Source: Phragmites australis
Lineage: Eukaryota; Streptophyta; Magnoliopsida; Poales; Poaceae
NCBI RefSeq assembly: GCF_958298935.1
Contig: NC_084933.1
Span: 7,981,001 to 8,045,000, forward strand
DNA: 64,000 nt
Direction: 5' to 3'
Shown: positions 45,979 through 58,846 of the stretch, piece by piece
Position numbering within the stretch: the first letter of the stretch is position 1
Layout of the letters: each line of letters begins with the position of its first letter
Program-made: the position numbers and the translations under genes
Notes under the pieces: generated by a model
The model's input: the letters and a program-made list of their open reading frames with translations, nothing else
Told to the model about the DNA's origin: nothing
The model's database searches: none

Positions 45979-45987
45979 ACTATAAAG
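45979..45987 (+). promoter_or_regulatory. TATA box in the 5' LTR of element C
   Basis: ACTATAAAG follows a C-rich stretch and precedes the (AC)n array by about 45 bp, so transcription would start near or within the microsatellite. It points towards gag of element C. Confidence 0.5.
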
Positions 45988-46031
45988 ACAGGGAAGGGGT
46001 GCCCCGGTGGGGAGGAGGTTGGATCCGAGAG

Positions 46032-46032
<1 letters not shown>

Positions 46033-46107
<75 letters not shown>
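46033..46107 (+). repeat. (AC)37 microsatellite followed by an imperfect (AG) stretch
   Basis: An uninterrupted AC dinucleotide run of about 75 bases, then AGAGAGAAAGAG-type sequence to about 46140. It creates spurious Thr/His and Val/Cys repeat frames on the two strands (45429-46238, 45882-46106). Confidence 0.97.
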
Positions 46108-46110
<3 letters not shown>

Positions 46111-48897
46111 AGAGAAAGAGAGAGAAAGAGAGAGAGAAGGAGACTCTCGACGCAGTAATCTACTGCTTTGCTGTCGCCGTTCTCACTCGCCAGAGGGCCA
46201 TGGCCATCACCGCCCTCACCAGTGAGTCTCCGCAGTGATCTATTCCCCCCTCTCCATATGTGCTACAGGTGGCCGACCGGTGTTCACACCGTATCCGTGC
46301 AGTGAGCAGGTGTTGCAGCCAGCCAGCATTTGTGCCACATCCGTGTAGTGAGTAGGTGTTGTGACTGACCGAGTTTCACGCCGCGCCATGCGAGTAGGTG
46401 TTATGTGTGGTTTGGCTGGCCTTCATGCTGTGTTCATCGAGGTGTTCTGGCTAGTGCTTCGTCATCGTGCCCGTGGAGATGTGCCGTGTGATTTGGCCAG
46501 TGGTTCTTTTGCGATGAAGTCTGGCTAGTGCCTTTTTTTTTGACCGTGTGTTATACAGGTGTGCTGGCCAGCCTTTGTGACATGGTCATTGAGCTAGGTC
46601 TTGGCCAGCACTTACGTCGTGGATGTGGAGTACGTGCCGTCGTTGCGTGTGCCATTGTTGGTTCTTTTTTATTTGTGATGGAGCTTCGAACGGTGCTTGT
46701 AACGTGGCTGGGGAAGAATGTGTCGTTGCCGTGCAGGATGTTGTTGATTCTTCCTAATCTCTGGTGAACTCCGGCTCACGCTCATGCCATGGTCGTGTGA
46801 GACATGTGTGCCCATGTGGTCCGCTATTGATTTTTACAGATGCTTTTGATTTGGGGTGAGCTCTGAACGACGCTTGCACTGTGGCTATGGGAGCATATGT
46901 GCTGCGGCACGCATATATGTATTCGCTACCGTTGAGGTGTTTGCTACCCTGCGCATTTTCTATCTAGCTATTGTCATGTGCACATTTTGAAAGCTGGGAG
47001 TAAGTGCCGCCATGCGTATATTGCCGGATGGGAGCTTGAGCTCCACCGTGCCACATCCTTATGTTGTTGATGAGAGCTTGCTCCACACCCCTTTCTTTTG
47101 TGTTGGCTGAATTGGTGATCTATGGCTTGCCGTGTTCCAAAGCCCGACTGTCAGCCTTCTGATCTTTGTTATCACCAGTATGCATGGGTGTTTTTTTAAT
47201 GTGTTGGCCAGCTGTTAGGAAGCTCGAGGCTTTGGTGTTGCCCTTTCTATTGTTGTCCATATGTGCAGCCATGTTGTTGGTGCCGTGGAACACTTGTGGC
47301 ACGATTTTTTTGTTGGCCTTGGATTGATGTCTCTTCATAGGCATTGGTCAAATGGTTTGAGATTTTTGTGCAGGGGTTGTAATGCTTGCGGTTGAGATGA
47401 TCTGGTGGTGTGATTGAAATTAGTCATGAGCTAGATCTAGTAGGTTCCTCCGCCTGTCATTGATCTGATGCCATTGCTGCAGGATTGATGTTGCTTCAGG
47501 GCTTCTCTTGTTGATGCCCTACTGCTTTTTGGTACTTGAGCTTATGAGATGTTCGTGGTTGTCTCTCGGAGGTACAGGGTGGCCTGAGGCCCTTGCTAGT
47601 TGATCTCTAGTACTTGTGGGCTCTGTGGTTGCCCCTCTAATGTTTGTTACTTTGATGATCTTCCCTCTCTGATGGTTTGAGTATTGGCCAATGATATGTT
47701 TGAGGCTCGCAACTTGCTGCTGTTCTAGGACTGAGGCCGATCGCTTGCTGGTGCCGTGCTCGTCGGTTGGCAAGTGATGTCACTGTGCTTTTGTTAGCGC
47801 TATGGGTGCCTTTCTGTTGTCACTGTGGTACGACCAGGCGTGGTGCCTGCTGTTATGACCTGCTTTGCTGTCTCTTAGAGTATCTTGCTCACAGGTGTGT
47901 GTCTTGTTGTGAGCTGGTCCCGTGTGGAACGTCACTTCCATATTGTGCCTGTCTGGAAGGATGATAGGTTGAATGGTTGACTGTTATACTATTTTTATGT
48001 GCCGTGCCTGGTAAGCTTGGGCATTAGGTTGATTGGTTATCTTAAATGAGGGTGTTATACAGGATCTCATCTTGTAGGAGATCATATGAGATGACTCTCT
48101 GGTGTTGAGCCTCCTTATTTCCCTATTACCTAATGTTGGTTTGTAACTGAGCATGATCATGGCCGCTTGATCCTGATGTGATTACCCTTTTGCCTATGTG
48201 GCTTTGTCGCCTTTGTGGCTTATTGCCTTTGTGGCTAGTTGGCTTCGGATTTTGCCAATGACGCTAATGTTGAGGCTTTTCTAATGATGCTGAGGCCAGG
48301 AGGTGGTAGATAGGAGTTTTAGGCACTATGCAGTTCACCAGGCTCCCGCTAGGTTGTAGTTGGTGAACTGCCAGGCATCTAGGCTCTCTCTCCCTCCACT
48401 TTTACAAATTCGGAGGCTATTTACCTGATGATGACCCAAGATACATAAATAGTCCATGAAGCTCACGCTAGACTATTTGTCCCATCTCCTGCTTTTCTTT
48501 GTCTAACGTTATAACTTTGCTCTATTTTGATGCGTGTGACTACAGTCTTGCAGACTCAGAGATGACCACTAGGCGACGACTATCAACGCAGCTTAATTGG
48601 AGGTTGCTCAAAAGATGGGTGTAATTAACCGGTGGCTTTACGAGGCCACGGGAACCAGGATGAGCAGTCACAGAAGAAGCTAGTTAGATAGCGTGTGCGT
48701 ATGTGTGTGTGGAGCAAATATTGTATTCAATGAATCTTGTACTTTATGATTTCAATGATGAATGAATAAAGTCCAATGTTTCAGTTACATTGCTCTGCTT
48801 TTTTGTATACTTTGTGTATACTAGCACGCCCGCAATTGATACATTCAACATTATACAATACAACAATTCGAACGCCGTGTTTCAAATCTGTGAAGCA

Positions 48898-48917
48898 GAT
48901 TGGCACGCCCAGTGGGA
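48898..48917 (+). other. Primer binding site of element C
   Basis: GATTGGCACGCCCAGTGGGA follows the LTR end directly. The TTGGCACGCCCAGTGGG form recurs in plant gypsy elements of the Tat/Athila group. Confidence 0.65.
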
Positions 48918-51174
48918 CATGGTTCTCCTCAAATCTTTGCTGTGCTGCACTAGTCGTCAAGATGGTCTTCCAAGTCTACAAGTGCTGCTTGCAAAAGAAA
49001 TCATCAGGAACCAAGAGATGTTGTGGATGCAGTAGATTCATCCCTGCCCGTGACTCGATTCCCACGATCCTGTAGTTCGGGACACTCCTACCCGTGGTCA
49101 TCCTCCAGCGCGAGGGTGCAATTTACTCCAAGATGATGAAGGAGCCAGCTCAGGCTCTCGTAATGAATAGGGCTCAGAAGAGAACCTTCTCACAGATCAA
49201 GGATGAGTGCCATAGCGTCATAGTGGAGGAAAATGCTATGTTGGAGGGGTTTCCCCTCAGAGAGAAGATAGTGGCTGAGCTAGGTTGCACGCACGCTGGG
49301 ACTGCCAGTGGAAGAATGTCAAAGCTCAGAGGTTCTGACAGTAGATCGCCTCTCATCTTGCTCCAGTCTACAACATAGAAGAAGAAGCGGCTGCAAGTGA
49401 GGCCATTCCCCACACATGGACTCACCATGCATCGCGAGCCAGGCTCCCAGCTTGGGAAGCCATAGTAGAAGATTTTTTGTCTCAACGCCTTGGGAGGAGG
49501 CTTAGGCTCTACAACCCCAGTCTTGCTGGCTATCAGCACTGGGTGCCTTGCTTCCACGTTAGTGCGAAGTCTGACCCATCTTCTACGAAGGACACAAACT
49601 GGTTCGCCATACATCCAAGCGAAGTGTCGGTGCCTCACCTAGATGAGCTACAAAGGCAGCTGCAGTAGTTTAAAGACTAGATAAATGGTATCGAGAGATA
49701 GCTTCACAGCGCTACTGCAACAGAGACTTTGCGGCCTGGGGGCAATCCTCGTCCTGTGAATCATCATGAACAACAAGACAGGCGTGCTGAGGCTCCTCAG
49801 CTAAGAGGCCCTCCACCTTTGTCCTATCGGCCACACAAAATGCGGACGCCTACTAGATGGAACCAAGAAGCACGGCGTCAATAATATGCAAGAAGGCCTT
49901 TTGGGTGTGACTGGAGACGCCCCTATGAGGCGGCTTCTTCCAGTCATGAGGCCCCGAGGCGAGAGGCTCCTGCACGACCGACGCATTGTCCCACTTCACC
50001 TAACAGATACCCGGCTCCATATGCTCTCAATGAGAATCAGCGAAGGTGTGAACAAAGGAAGAGGAACCGCAAAGCGTGGTTCTGAGAGCTACAAGACCTT
50101 TTGCTATGTCACGTTTAGGTCCATGTCCGGGCAGATGGCCGAGTCCAATTGGAAGATGGAAGAGTGAGTGTTCAGGTAACGTTGAACCTTGAGCCAAATC
50201 CAAGGTACAATTTTCTTTTGGAATGCCTGGATCCAAGGCTACGCCAAACACAAGACGCCAGCACTGTCATTGTTGCAACAGGGCCTGCCACGCAGTAGCA
50301 GAGGGTCGAGACACCTCAACCCTCGTCCATCATTGTTACAAAAGAAAGTGAAAAGCCAGCAACAGAAGACATGTTTGCAATTGTCCCCATGGAAGCGGCA
50401 CCACTATCTACAGCCGATGCACCATAGCAGCCTGTAGAGCCAGGCTCGGACGTGTCGATAAACTACGACACTACGTTCGAAGGATCGAAGAAGTCCAATG
50501 ATGGAGATGTCATGATGTGTGGCACCATTGGGGTATTGAATCCTGAAGAATTAGATTCAGACTGGGAACCTCTTCCCGTCACACATGAGTTAGAGTACTC
50601 CTTTGATGAAGAGATTGTGACAAATACGAAGGCTTGTTTCAGTAGGTCCTTGTAGCTTGTTGCAAAGCTACAGAAGGAGGCTACAATTGCCCCTTGCTTT
50701 CCTGTATCTGGAAGATGCAAGTCACTTGATAGAGGGTCATCTCTGTATGACCATCATGATATTTACAGGAGTATTCCATCACATTTGCCACAAGATAAAG
50801 GGCAGTTACACACGGTGGCCACACGTTCTGATCCCGATACACTCTTGAAGATGACTGCTCAACAAAGAATAGAGAGTAGCCTTATCATATCCTAGGATGG
50901 GGGGCAATATAGTACCGGGGCTCATACAGTAGACTCTCTTGAAACACGCTCTCAATCGCCACACTACTCTCAGCTTGCGCATTCAGCTTTGTCTTGGGAT
51001 GAAGGAGAGATAGAAGGCACAAATGTTGTGCCTATGAACATGGCCAATGAAAACGAAGGCGCTCATGAAGAACCACCTGTAAGGGCATGCACGATGGGTA
51101 CAAGTGGTAAACACTAGCAGGTACCCCCGCATCTGGGTGCTCAAGATGAGCAAAATAGTGCCCTTGGAAGACAA
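48918..51174 (+). pseudogene. Long leader / decayed N-terminal polyprotein region of element C
   Basis: A 2.2-kb stretch separates PBS and the gag core. Several + strand frames are protein-like but broken: 49094-49378 (MVILQREGAIYSKMMK), 49477-49668, and across stops from about 50180 (LNLEPNPRYNFLLECLDP) through 50452-50655 (CGTIGVLNPEELDSDWEPL). Some Tat-lineage elements carry an extra ORF or an extended N-terminal part before gag, and this may be such a region. No domain could be named. Confidence 0.4.
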
Positions 51175-52757
51175 GTGAGCGAGTTGTCCACAAGGGTGGA
51201 TCAACTTTGCGCCATGATGCTGCACTTCACATTGGGAGGCTCACAACTACCACCATCTAATACGCTATGGGTTTCTCAAGTTGACCAGCAATTTGTGGAG
51301 ATAAAAGCTGCGTCTCAGTTACGCAATCCTCCTCCCATGGGGGTAGGGGCACGCTTGGCCATCAGATGGGCACCACTCCTCCACATGTTATTGCTATGCC
51401 GGCAAATTCAGCCACACATGCTATGACGTCCATTTATTAAGAGATTACCACAGTATTGCCGAAGATGTGGTCAATAGAAGAATGTGTCAACTGGCGGCCG
51501 ATCAAGCCCCAAGACCATTAGAGAGTGTATGAAGCATGGCATGATCAAGTCACATTCCCTGCAAGATGGCATCCGCTAAAGTTCCACTTGTTTGATGGAA
51601 CCAGAGACACCACTGAGCACCACGTCTACTTTGAGTCAGTGTGTGGAGACACTGCAAACAACCTATCATTGTTGTTGTGCCAGTTTTCAGCTTTCTTGAC
51701 GGGAGCCACTTTCCATTGGTATAGACGTTTACCTGCAGGTTCGGTGCCCAGTTGGGTTGCTATGAAGGAAATCTTCAAGTCACATTTCATTACCATGAGA
51801 AAAGACATATCGATCTTAGAGTTGTCTCAAATCAAGCAAATGAGGGACAAGAGGATTGAAGATTACATCGTCCACTTTAGAAATAACTATGTCCAGCTCG
51901 CAAGGGAGATGCACCCAGAAGACGCCGTGTAGATGTGTATCCACAGCATGCTACAACATTGGTTGGTCGGTATATCAAGACGCGACCTTAAAACATTCGG
52001 CTCACTTGGCGATGCCGTTGCAGCTACCAAGCTTGAGTTTGAGAAAGTTCCACGCATCATGGAGATGTACAAGAACACCGGCTCTGTTGACAACACTAGA
52101 AGATTCAGGTCTTCAAGTAAGCCGGCCGGAAATGGCAACAAGGCAAAGGCACCCATTGAGTCAAATGCTACAAGTGTCGTCCCAGTCTTCGACCCGAAGA
52201 ATGAGCGGCCAAGACCAACTGTGCGTCCTAATGTCCGGGATATGCTGAATAAGCAATATGTCTTCCAACGGGACCTCATCAAAAGCCTCTTCGAACAGAT
52301 GAATGGGCAAAAGCTTGTGAATCTGCCTACACCGGCAAGACCCAAGCAGGTCAACATGACTAATAACCCTTTGTACTATCCATACCATCGGTACATAGGG
52401 CATATCGTTGAAGATTGCATTGCCTTTAAAGAGTGGTTGCAAAGAGCGGTCGACGAGAAGAGGTTGGCCCTCAAGCTGGAAGCCATGAACCCAGATTACC
52501 ATACCGTTAACATGGTAATGGTGAAACATGATAGCTCATCATCCATTCATATAAATGAAGAAGAAGAGTATGGAGTGCCATTCACCTATGCAGAAGATCA
52601 GTTCAAGAGGCTCCGACTCACACCCGTCACTCAGCATGTAAGGGGGCAACAGTGGCAGCAGGTGCTGCGAAGGCACCTTCCAAGAGTCCAACGATCAAGA
52701 TATCAATCCATTCCTCCTCTAGCACCAGGGCAGGTTGCACAGCATGATCCAAGCTGA
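51175..52757 (+). pseudogene. Element C gag
   Basis: The core [20 protein letters not shown], then [20 protein letters not shown] and [17 protein letters not shown], is the plant gypsy capsid. The frame beginning at 51525 stops at a TAG (51930-51932), and the next codon reopens the same frame to 52757, so a single nonsense codon splits it. The second half continues FGSLGDAVAATKLEFE and contains a knuckle-like YPYHRYIGHIVEDCIAFKEW. Confidence 0.8.
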
Positions 52758-52763
52758 TGCCAT

Positions 52764-53522
52764 ATGCCTCCCGGATTCGTTCCCGAGTCGGAGGGAGATG
52801 AAGCTTTCCCACAAAGATTCACCATGTTGCCTACACTGGGTCAGTTCTTCCCTAAGACCTGGGGTCAGCCCTCGATGTCAAGTGAGGAGCATTCTCTTGA
52901 AGCTACTCTATCCTCCAAGGTGGTGCCATGTAATGCCATTACTGCAAACGAAGATGATGAAGACTCGAGCTCGGTAGCTGCTATTACTCCCGAAGAGCGT
53001 GAAGCTCTAGAAGTGAAAGCTACATCCATTGAAGAGGTAGAAATTGAAGAAGTGCAGATGAAATTGAGGAACGGGAGAGATCTTCCTGAACACGCAAAGC
53101 TTTCATAGTCTCCGGTCGAGAAGACCAATGGGTTGCAGCGCTCGAAGCTCCCCATTCAAGAATCAAAGCCTTCATCATCAAAAGTGTAGCCGAAAGAAGT
53201 TGACGACGTGGAGTACAACATCATTGCTCATTTGAAGTGCATTCCAGTGCTATTGAGTGTCTACAATGCATTAATGCTCATGCCAGATTTGTGAAAGGCC
53301 TTAATCAAGGCCCTTCAATCTCCTCATGTGTACGAGATAGCTATGGCCAAACACTGGCTCCTCAGCACCCTTGTTGAAACTAATGAAATTTCATTCTCTG
53401 AAGAAGACAAGATGGTCGAAACTAATAACCATAATCGACCACTCTACATCAAAGGCAACCTTGGGAGCGCACATCTTCGTCGTGTGCTCATAGACCCTAG
53501 CTTGACGGTCAACCAAGATTGA
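52764..53522 (+). pseudogene. Element C linker and protease
   Basis: 52764-53108 is an acidic linker. 53328-53522 ends with [20 protein letters not shown] followed by DPSLTVN. Related elements have DPGSAVN at this retropepsin site, so the catalytic motif is mutated. A stop follows at 53520-53522, and a degraded stretch leads to the RT. Confidence 0.7.
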
Positions 53523-54050
53523 GAAGGTGGCCTCGAGCCCCCTCTTCTTCCACTTCCATCATTTTACACTTCAGTTGCTACACCATTAGAGATTTGGGTT
53601 GTTCCCGATCCCCAGGGATACACAAGCCCGACCCTTTTCTATAAGGTTCCACATACTCAGTGTTGTAACCTCGTGCTGAATTTTCCAGAGCCTGAAGTGG
53701 ATAAAGAGGAAGTTATCGGGACTTTAAAGGTTGAACCAAGATTGCCATCACCACCCAACATGTGTGTGAAGAATGGTGGAGCTAGTCAGAATAACTCGTC
53801 AAGAAGGGTCATCTCCCCCGTACTAGGTACAAACTCGGCTACCATCCCTTTGCCTCGTGTGAGAGTGATGGAGAGGATGATGATGATCCTGAATTTGTCA
53901 CATGTAACGCTATTTGTGCAGGTGAAGAATGGGGGCATGAGGATGATGATGAAATGTCATCCGATGAAGAGGACTTGATCGAGATATATGAAGTCCCTCA
54001 TTAGTGCCGATCATTCTGCACTGCGGCTAACGCCCAACATGGCTTGAGAG

Positions 54051-55925
54051 ATGAGCAATACCTCTTGGCCAAGATACATGAAGCAACGCCAGTTCATCAT
54101 GGAGAATTCTCAACGCTGCCCCTTATCAGTTGGAGGATGGTGGGCAGCAGACGAGCTTGTAGAGATCAATCTCGGGAGTGAGGATGATCCTCGCCCCACT
54201 TTTGTAAGTGCTATGCTCTCACCTGAAGAGCATGAAGATTATAAACAATTTTTAATAAATTATCGAGATTGTTTTGAATGGTCATACAAAGACATGTTGG
54301 GTCTTGATCCACGTGTCGCTACTCATAAGTTAGCGATTGACCCACAATTTCATCCCATTAAACATCATCCGCGGTGTTTCCACCCATAGTTACAAGATGA
54401 CATCATTGCCGAGGTTGATAAGTTGATTAAAGCGGGGTTCATCGAAGAGGTGCAATATCCTCAATGGCTCGCTAATATCATACCGGTAATGAAGAAGAAC
54501 GGGCAAGTCAGGGTCTGTGTAGACTTTCATGACCTGAATTGCACTTGCCTGAAAGATGACTTCCCTGTTCTGATCACCGAGATAGTGATTGATGCTACTA
54601 CAGGATTTGGAGCCCTCTCTTTCATGGATGGGTTCTCTGACTATAACCAGATCAGGATGGATCCACATGATGCCATTGACACAACATTCAGAACCCCGAA
54701 GGGCAATTTTTACTATACAGTAATGCCCATTAGTTTGAAAAATGCAGGTGCAACGTACCAGTGCACTATGACTGTCATCTTTGATGACCTCATCCACCAC
54801 AGTCCATAGAATGTTACATCGATGACTTGGTGGTCAAGACCCGAGGCCATGGGAGTCATCAAGAAGATCTACGTGTAGTATTTGAGAGACTGCAAGTACC
54901 AGCTTAAGATGAACCCGCTCAAGTGTGCCTTCGCTTTGCAATCCGGTGTCTTTCTAGGTTTCATCGTACGCTACCAAGGCATTGAGATCGAGCCCAAAAA
55001 GATAAAGGCGATCCTTAAGATGCCTCTGCTAGAGAATTTAAAAGAACTCAAGTCTTTGCAGGGAAAGCTAGTGCACATCAGACACTTTATTTCCAATTTG
55101 TCTGGGCAAATTCTGCCCTTATCCAAGCTTATGAAGAAAGGCACGCCGTTCATTTGGGACGAGCAATGTCAAAATGCCTTCGACAACATTAAGAAGTATT
55201 TGCTTCATCCACCTGTGCTGATGGCCCTCATCAAAGGGCAGCCTCTTACCTTGTACATAGCAGCACAACACACTTCCATCAGTACCCTTCTTGGGCAGAT
55301 TAATGACGAAGGGAAAGAAGTCGCATGCTACTATCTCAGCAGAACCATGGTGGGAGCGGAATACAATTACTCCTCCATTGAAAAACTTTGTTTAGCACTA
55401 ATCTTTACACTTAAGAAGCTATGCCACTACTTGCTAGCACATGAGGTCCAGCTCATTGCACGAGCAGACCTTGTAAAGTATGTCCTTAGCCAACCCACCC
55501 TTATAGGCAGGGTCGGAAAATGGGCATTATTGATGATGGAGTATGATATCACATACATTCCTCAAAAAGCCATCAAAGGGCAAGCTTTAGCTGACTTCCT
55601 AGCAGCGCACCCCGTTCTAGATGATTTGCCCTTACTCACAGAATTGCCCAATGAAGAAGTATTCACAATCGACATGGAGGCTCCATGGGAACTCTATTTT
55701 GATGGTGCTTCACACACAGAGTCTGACCCTAACGGGACTCCTCGTAGGAGAGCCCGTGTATGGATAGTGTTCAAGAGCCCCAAAGGAGAAACATTATATC
55801 ATTCCTTTTCCTTGCTTAGGGAAGAATGTTCCAACATTGAAGCCGAGTACGAGGCCCTCATCTTCGGGCTGCTTCTTGCACTCACCATGGAGATACACCT
55901 TCTTCATTCGTACGGAGATTCCTAA
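54051..55925 (+). pseudogene. Element C reverse transcriptase and RNase H, start of second RNase H
   Basis: 54051-54389 and 54423-54809 lie in one frame separated by a TAG (54387-54389). They read AIDPQFHPIKHHPR, KAGFIEEVQYPQWLANIIPV, RVCVDFHDLN and SFMDGFSDYNQIRM. The catalytic box ECYIDDLVVK lies at about 54809-54838 in another frame. 54882-55925 gives KCAFALQSGVFLGFIV, the RNase H (TLYIAAQHTSISTLLGQ, LSRTMVGAEYNYSSIEK) and, from about 55680, a second RNase-H-like domain (WELYFDGASH, NIEAEYEALIFGL). Two RNase H domains are a Tat-lineage feature. A TAA at 55923-55925 breaks the frame. Confidence 0.85.
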
Positions 55926-57407
55926 CTCATTGTGAGACAAGTTAATGGAGTCTATGAAGTGCACAAGCTTGAGTTGGTTCCATATTGGGAAGCCACTCGA
56001 AAACTCATGGAGAAATTTGAGCTTACAAATTAGGCATGTCCCTCGAAGCAAGAATGCTTCAGCGGACACCCTTGCAAATCTAGCCATAGCCCTCGTGTTA
56101 CCCGATGGGCAAGCAAAAGTAAAAATTGAAGAAAGATGGCTTCTACCAGCCGTACTCGAACTCGTCTCCGATGATCATGAGGTGAACACCGTGGTGACTA
56201 CTGAAGTTGATAGACAAGATTAGCATAAGCCATTCTTAGATTATTTCAAACACGGGGGTCTGCCAAGCTACCCCGTTGCAAGGTGCCAGTTACAAAGGCG
56301 ACTCCCCTCATACATATACAAAGCGGGAGTCCTATACCGACAATCTTATGGACATGAGATGTCGCTTCAATGCATGTCCCAAAGCGAGGCTGATAAAGCC
56401 TTGAAAGAAGTACACGCATGAGTTTATGGTGGTCATCAGAGCGGGCCAAAGATGTACCATAGCCTAAATCTTTCAGGAGGCTATTGGCCCAGTATGATGA
56501 CCGATTGTATTCAAGTGGCATGGTCTTGCTATGACTGCCAAATACACGGGGTATCGACATAATTGGCAAAATCGAGCCGCCCTCTTCTAAAGGGCAGCAG
56601 CTCATTCTTGCAGCCACTAATTGCTTCTCCAGGTGGGCGGAAGCAATCCCTTTGAGAGAAGTGAAATCAGACAACGTTATCAACTTCCTCGAATGTAACA
56701 TCATATATTGTTTTGGAATCCCTCACCGCATCACCTCCGACAACAGACTGTCTTTCAAGTCAAGTAAGATCTATAAGTTCGCTAAAAAGTACAAAATTCA
56801 GTGGAACTACTCCACAGGGTACTACCCTCAAGCCAACGGATTGGCTGAAGTGTTTAATAAGACCCTTGTGGGCATTCTGAAAAAGACACTCACAAAGCAC
56901 AAGAGGGACTGGCATGACCATCTCTTTGAAGCATTATGGGCGTATCGGGTCATTGTTCGTACCCTCACACAGTCAACGCCCTACCCGCTTATCTTCGGCA
57001 CAGAAGCTATGCTACCACTTGAGCTAGAGCTCCATGCGCTTCGGATTTCCGTGCATAATGAGATCACGCAAGATGAGCAAATTCGCCTTCAGATCCAAGA
57101 ATTGGATGCCCTTAAAGAAGAGTGCCTCAATGCCCTCCAAAATCTTCAATTTTATCGACATAACATGATCCGAGCATATGACAATCTTGTCAAATCTCAT
57201 GTATTCAGGAAGGGTGAGCTAGTACTCGTTTTGAGGTGCCCGATCATACCCACTGGCAAAAGCAAAGGTAAATTTGAGCCAAAGTGGGAGGGGCCCTATG
57301 TTATAGAAAAGGTCTATGAGAGAGGCGCTTATCTGCTCATTAATCAAAAGGACGTTCGTCCAATGCCCCCTATTAATGGTCATTTTCTCAAAAAATATTT
57401 CACATAA
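55926..57407 (+). pseudogene. Element C end of second RNase H and integrase
   Basis: 56030-56223 has VPRSKNASADTLANLA. The integrase follows: KEVHAxVYGGHQSGPKM and SCYDCQIHG as the HHCC finger, then across a frame change GIDIIGKI with the first catalytic Asp, ITSDNRLSFKS with the second, and NGLAEVFNKTLVGILKKTL with the Glu. 56652-57407 is a clean 251-codon frame ending KWEGPYVIEKVYERGAYLL and a TAA. The C-terminus is complete; the N-terminal half carries two stops and one shift. Confidence 0.85.
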
Positions 57408-57452
57408 AGCCATCCTCCGTTCCCCTTGGATTAATATTTAAAAGGGAGAAGT

Positions 57453-58846
57453 CTGAGGTTCATTGCATGTTTTTCATAAATAAAGGGTGTCGTGGTTGCC
57501 TCTCAGAGGTATAGGGTGGCCTAAGGCCCTTGCTGGTTGATCTCTAGTACTTGTGGGCTCTGTGGTTGCCCCTCTGATGTTTGTTACTTTGATGATCTTC
57601 CCTCTCCGATGGTTTGAGTATTGTCCAATGATATGTTTGAGGCTCGCTACTTGCTGCTGTTCTAGGACTGAGGCCGATCGCTTGCTGGCGCCACGCTCAT
57701 CGCGGTGCGGCTCTTACCGGTTGGCTGGTGATGTCACCGCGCTTTTGTTAGCGCCATGGGTGCCTTTCTGTTGTCTCTGTGGTACCACCAGGCATGGTGC
57801 CTGATTTTACGGCCTGCTTTGTTGTCTCTTAAGGTATCTTGCTCACAGGTGTGCGTATTGTTGTGAGCTGGTCTTGTGTGGAAGGTCACTTCCATATAGT
57901 GGCTGTCTCGAAGGATGATGGGGTGAATGGTTGACTGTTACCCTATTTTTATTTGCCGTTCCTAGTAGCCTTGGGCATTAGGTTGATTGGTTATCTTAAA
58001 TGAGGGTGTTGTACAGGATCTCATCTTGTAGGAGATCATATGAGATGGCTCTCTGGTGCTGAGCCTCCTTATTGCCCTGTTACCTAATGTTGGTCTGTAA
58101 CTGAGCATGATTATGGCCGCTTGATGCAGATGTGATTACCCTTTTGCCTGTGTGGCTTTGTCGCCTTCATGGCTTATTTCTTTTGTGGCTAGTTGGCTTC
58201 GGATTTGGCCAATGACGCTGATGTTGAGGCTTATGGGATGTTGCTGAGGTCAGGAGGTGGTAGATAGGACTTTTTGGTACTGTGCAGTTTACCGGACTCC
58301 TGCTAGGTTGTAGTTGGTGAACTACTAAGCGTCTAGGCTCTCTCTCCCTCTACTTTTACAAATTCCGAGGCTTTTTAGCCGATGATGACCTGTGATACAT
58401 AAAAAGTCCATGAAGCTCACGCTAGACTGTTTGTCCCGTCTCCTGCTTTTCTTTGTCTAACATTATAACATTATCTATTTTGATGCATGTGAATACAGTC
58501 TTGCAGACTCAGAGACGACCACATGGTAACCACTATCAGTGTAGCTTAATCGAAGGTTGCTAGAAGATGGGTGTAATTAACTGGTAGCTTTACGAGACCA
58601 CGGGAACCAGGACGAGTTGTCACAGAAGATAGTCAGATAGCGTGTGCGTATGTGTCTGGAGCAAATATTGTATTTGATAAAACTTGTACTTTATGATTTC
58701 AATGATGAATGAATAAAGTCCAGTACTTCAGTTACATTGCTCTGCTTTTTTTCGTATACTTTGTGTATACTGTCACGCCCGCAATTGATACATTCAGCAT
58801 TATACAATACAGCAATTCGAATGGCGTGTTTCAAATCTATGAAACA
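57453..58846 (+). repeat. 3' LTR of element C, lacking most of U3/R
   Basis: From 57488 it matches 47550-48897 closely and ends CTATGAAACA. A purine tract AAAAGGGAGAAG at 57438-57450 fits a polypurine tract, so the LTR probably starts at TGAGGTTC (57453) and the part corresponding to about 45460-47549 is deleted. No TATA box or microsatellite is present here. Confidence 0.65.

Larger units (their letters stand above)
45423..48897 (+). repeat. 5' LTR of element C (about 3.5 kb; left edge inferred)
   Basis: It starts TGTGCAATGG and ends GTGAAGCA next to the PBS. The segment 47550-48897 is shared with the right LTR; 45423-47549 is present only here. It contains a TATA box, an (AC)37 microsatellite and a GT-rich downstream part. 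The alternative is that the LTR is only 47550-48897 and the rest is unrelated sequence; the target-duplication match and the promoter favour the longer version. Confidence 0.55.
45423..58846 (+). mobile_element. Tat-like Ty3/gypsy retrotransposon C, nested in the leader of chromovirus D
   Basis: LTR copies at 47550-48897 and 57488-58846 match closely. A PBS follows the left one, and gag, protease, RT, RNase H, a second RNase-H-like domain and integrase run 51175-57407 on the + strand. The flanks TAATA and CAATA (58847-58851) agree at four of five bases. The left LTR is taken to begin at 45423 because a promoter (TATA at 45979) and U3-like sequence lie between 45423 and 47549; the right LTR lacks that part. 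Confidence 0.75.

Noticed and set aside
45429..46238. 269-codon + strand frame with Thr/His repeats and overlapping Val/Cys frames
   Set aside because: It arises from the C-rich LTR sequence and the (AC)37 microsatellite; no domain and a plausible LTR promoter sits inside it.
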